A DNA stretch of 64,000 bases from Vreelandella halophila. Lineage in GTDB: Bacteria > Pseudomonadota > Gammaproteobacteria > Pseudomonadales > Oleiphilaceae. The translations under genes were made by a program, and so were the position numbers. The stretch spans positions 186,001 to 250,000 of the forward strand of contig NZ_WMEX01000003.1 in the NCBI RefSeq assembly GCF_009856365.1, written 5' to 3'. Below, piece after piece: positions 63,052-64,000 of this stretch; the first letter of the stretch is position 1, and each line of letters begins with the position of its first letter. The notes under the pieces are model-generated. The model did no database searches, was not told the origin of the DNA, and saw only the letters and a list, made by a program, of their open reading frames with translations.

Positions 63052-64000
63052 TCAGCCCGTCCGGCGCTCTCCAGGGCGGGCGTGGCGCATGGCCCGGCTC
63101 AACAGGATAACCGGAATGATGCCCACGGCAACGATCACCAGTGATGCCGTGGCAGACTCCGCCAGACGTTCATCGGAGGCCAGGTTGTAGGCCCGGATCG
63201 CCAGCGTGTCGAAATTGAACGGCCGCAGGATGACCGTTGCCGGGAGCTCCTTCATCACATCCACGAACACCAGAATCCCCGCCGCCAGGAGGCTGCTTCG
63301 CATCATGGGCGTGTGGACGCGCCAGAGCGTGCCCAGCGGACTCTGCCCGAGCGTCCTGGCGACCGCATCCATGGTCGGCGTCACCTTGCCCAGGCTCGCC
63401 TCCAGCGTATTGAACGAGACCGCCAGGAAACGCACCGCGTAGGCATAGATCAACACAAAGGCACTGCCACTGAAGACCAGCCCCGCCGTCACGTCGAAGT
63501 ACTCCCTGGTGAACAGGTTCAGGTGGTGGTCAAGCCAGGCGAGCGGAATCAGGATGCCCACCGCGATGACCGAGCCGGGAACCGCATAGCCACTGGCCGC
63601 CAGGCGCGTTGCCAGCCGGATCGGCTTCGTCGGGTTGAGACGGCTGCTGTAGCTGAGCATCAGCGCCAGCACCACGGCAACCACCGAGGCCACGGCGGCC
63701 AGCACCACACTGTTGAACGCGAATTCCAGAAAGCGCACCCCGAACAGCGGATCGCCTGTGTTGATTGCCATCTGCAGCAGCAGCGCCCCCGGCAGCAGAA
63801 ACCCAACCAGCACCGGCAGCGCGCAGACCAGGAACGCCCCCAGCGCCTTCGCGCCACGCAACGGGTATTCCGGCAGCTGCTGGTACTTGCTCGTCGTATG
63901 GTGGTACTGCCCTCCACCCCGTGAGACACGCTCCAGCGCCAGAACAATCACCACGAAGACCAGCAGGCACGCGGCCAGCTGCGCCGCCGCCACCTGCTCA
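63052..64000 (-). CDS. fbpB: Iron(III) ABC transporter permease FbpB, 5' end cut by window
   Basis: At least 315 C-terminal residues of a multi-spanning permease. The EAA-loop motif LEASLGKVTPTMDAVARTLGQSPLGTLWRVHTPMM (about 210 residues from the visible start) contacts the ATPase, and the FNSVVLAAVASVVAVVLALML segment opens a repeat of the typical FbpB fold. The frame continues past base 64000 with no start. It is the third gene of the iron system, tail to tail with fbpC. Confidence 0.9.
   Translation of the reverse strand, partial: EQVAAAQLAACLLVFVVIVLALERVSRGGGQYHHTTSKYQQLPEYPLRGAKALGAFLVCALPVLVGFLLPGALLLQMAINTGDPLFGVRFLEFAFNSVVLAAVASVVAVVLALMLSYSSRLNPTKPIRLATRLAASGYAVPGSVIAVGILIPLAWLDHHLNLFTREYFDVTAGLVFSGSAFVLIYAYAVRFLAVSFNTLEASLGKVTPTMDAVARTLGQSPLGTLWRVHTPMMRSSLLAAGILVFVDVMKELPATVILRPFNFDTLAIRAYNLASDERLAESATASLVIVAVGIIPVILLSRAMRHARPGERRTG

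Overview
The window reads as chromosomal DNA of a GC-rich gammaproteobacterium. It encodes class I release factor PrfA with HemA and PrmC, outer-membrane lipoprotein insertion (LolB), the MinCDE system, an Mla-type lipid transport cassette and the gene order ispE / tRNA-Gln / prs / rplY / pth / ychF. The Ald-AGCS pair, FbpABC-type iron uptake, the RimK cluster and many acidic proteins fit a halophilic or haloalkaliphilic relative of the Ectothiorhodospiraceae. That placement is an inference from gene content, not from any search. No rRNA, CRISPR array, prophage or intact insertion sequence is visible.

Layout. 1-8.4 kb: translation and targeting genes on the minus strand (trmD, cut by the window edge, rimM, rpsP, ffh), then divergent ypjD, a CBS/DUF21 transporter-like protein, a DUF1631 protein and a TonB-like protein. 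8.4-12.6 kb: grxD, the arginine pair argD-argF, and glpK. 12.6-18.8 kb: glpK is the last gene of an RstA/RstB-like two-component operon; it is followed by an FKBP isomerase, a long acetyl-CoA hydrolase/transferase and tas. 18.9-26.5 kb: a glycosyltransferase, a PAP2 phosphatase, dinB, minCDE, a START-domain protein, a CBS protein and a PIN-PhoH ATPase. 26.5-30.6 kb: a five-gene minus-strand operon (uncharacterised protein, MscS channel, RimB-like protease, RimK, aspartoacylase-like protein). 30.7-43.2 kb: phrB; the hemA-prfA-prmC-moeB operon; a TPR lipoprotein with lolB-ispE; tRNA-Gln; prs, rplY, pth and ychF. 43.4-49.6 kb: alanine dehydrogenase and alanine symporter, tRNA-Met, uppP, an acyl-CoA synthetase and a dienelactone hydrolase-like protein. 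49.6-53.0 kb: STAS-MlaE, MlaF, MlaD and a PqiC-like lipoprotein. 53.0-64 kb: accessory genes (two lipoproteins, DUF488, SulP, an orphan 76-residue protein, an RHH protein, a diguanylate cyclase, a lipoprotein esterase) and an FbpA/FbpC/FbpB iron uptake set whose three genes are not collinear; fbpB is cut by the window end.

The signals I find least ordinary are these: a shared 17-bp palindromic motif at the DUF1631 promoter and the two-component promoter; translational coupling of glpK to a sensor kinase; the MscS/RimB/RimK/aspartoacylase operon; a terminator-shaped hairpin at the very start of the argD transcript; a 102-bp convergent overlap of dinB with a PAP2 gene; and a perfect 8-bp-arm palindrome between sulP and an orphan small gene. 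All functional readings rest on motifs recognised by eye.
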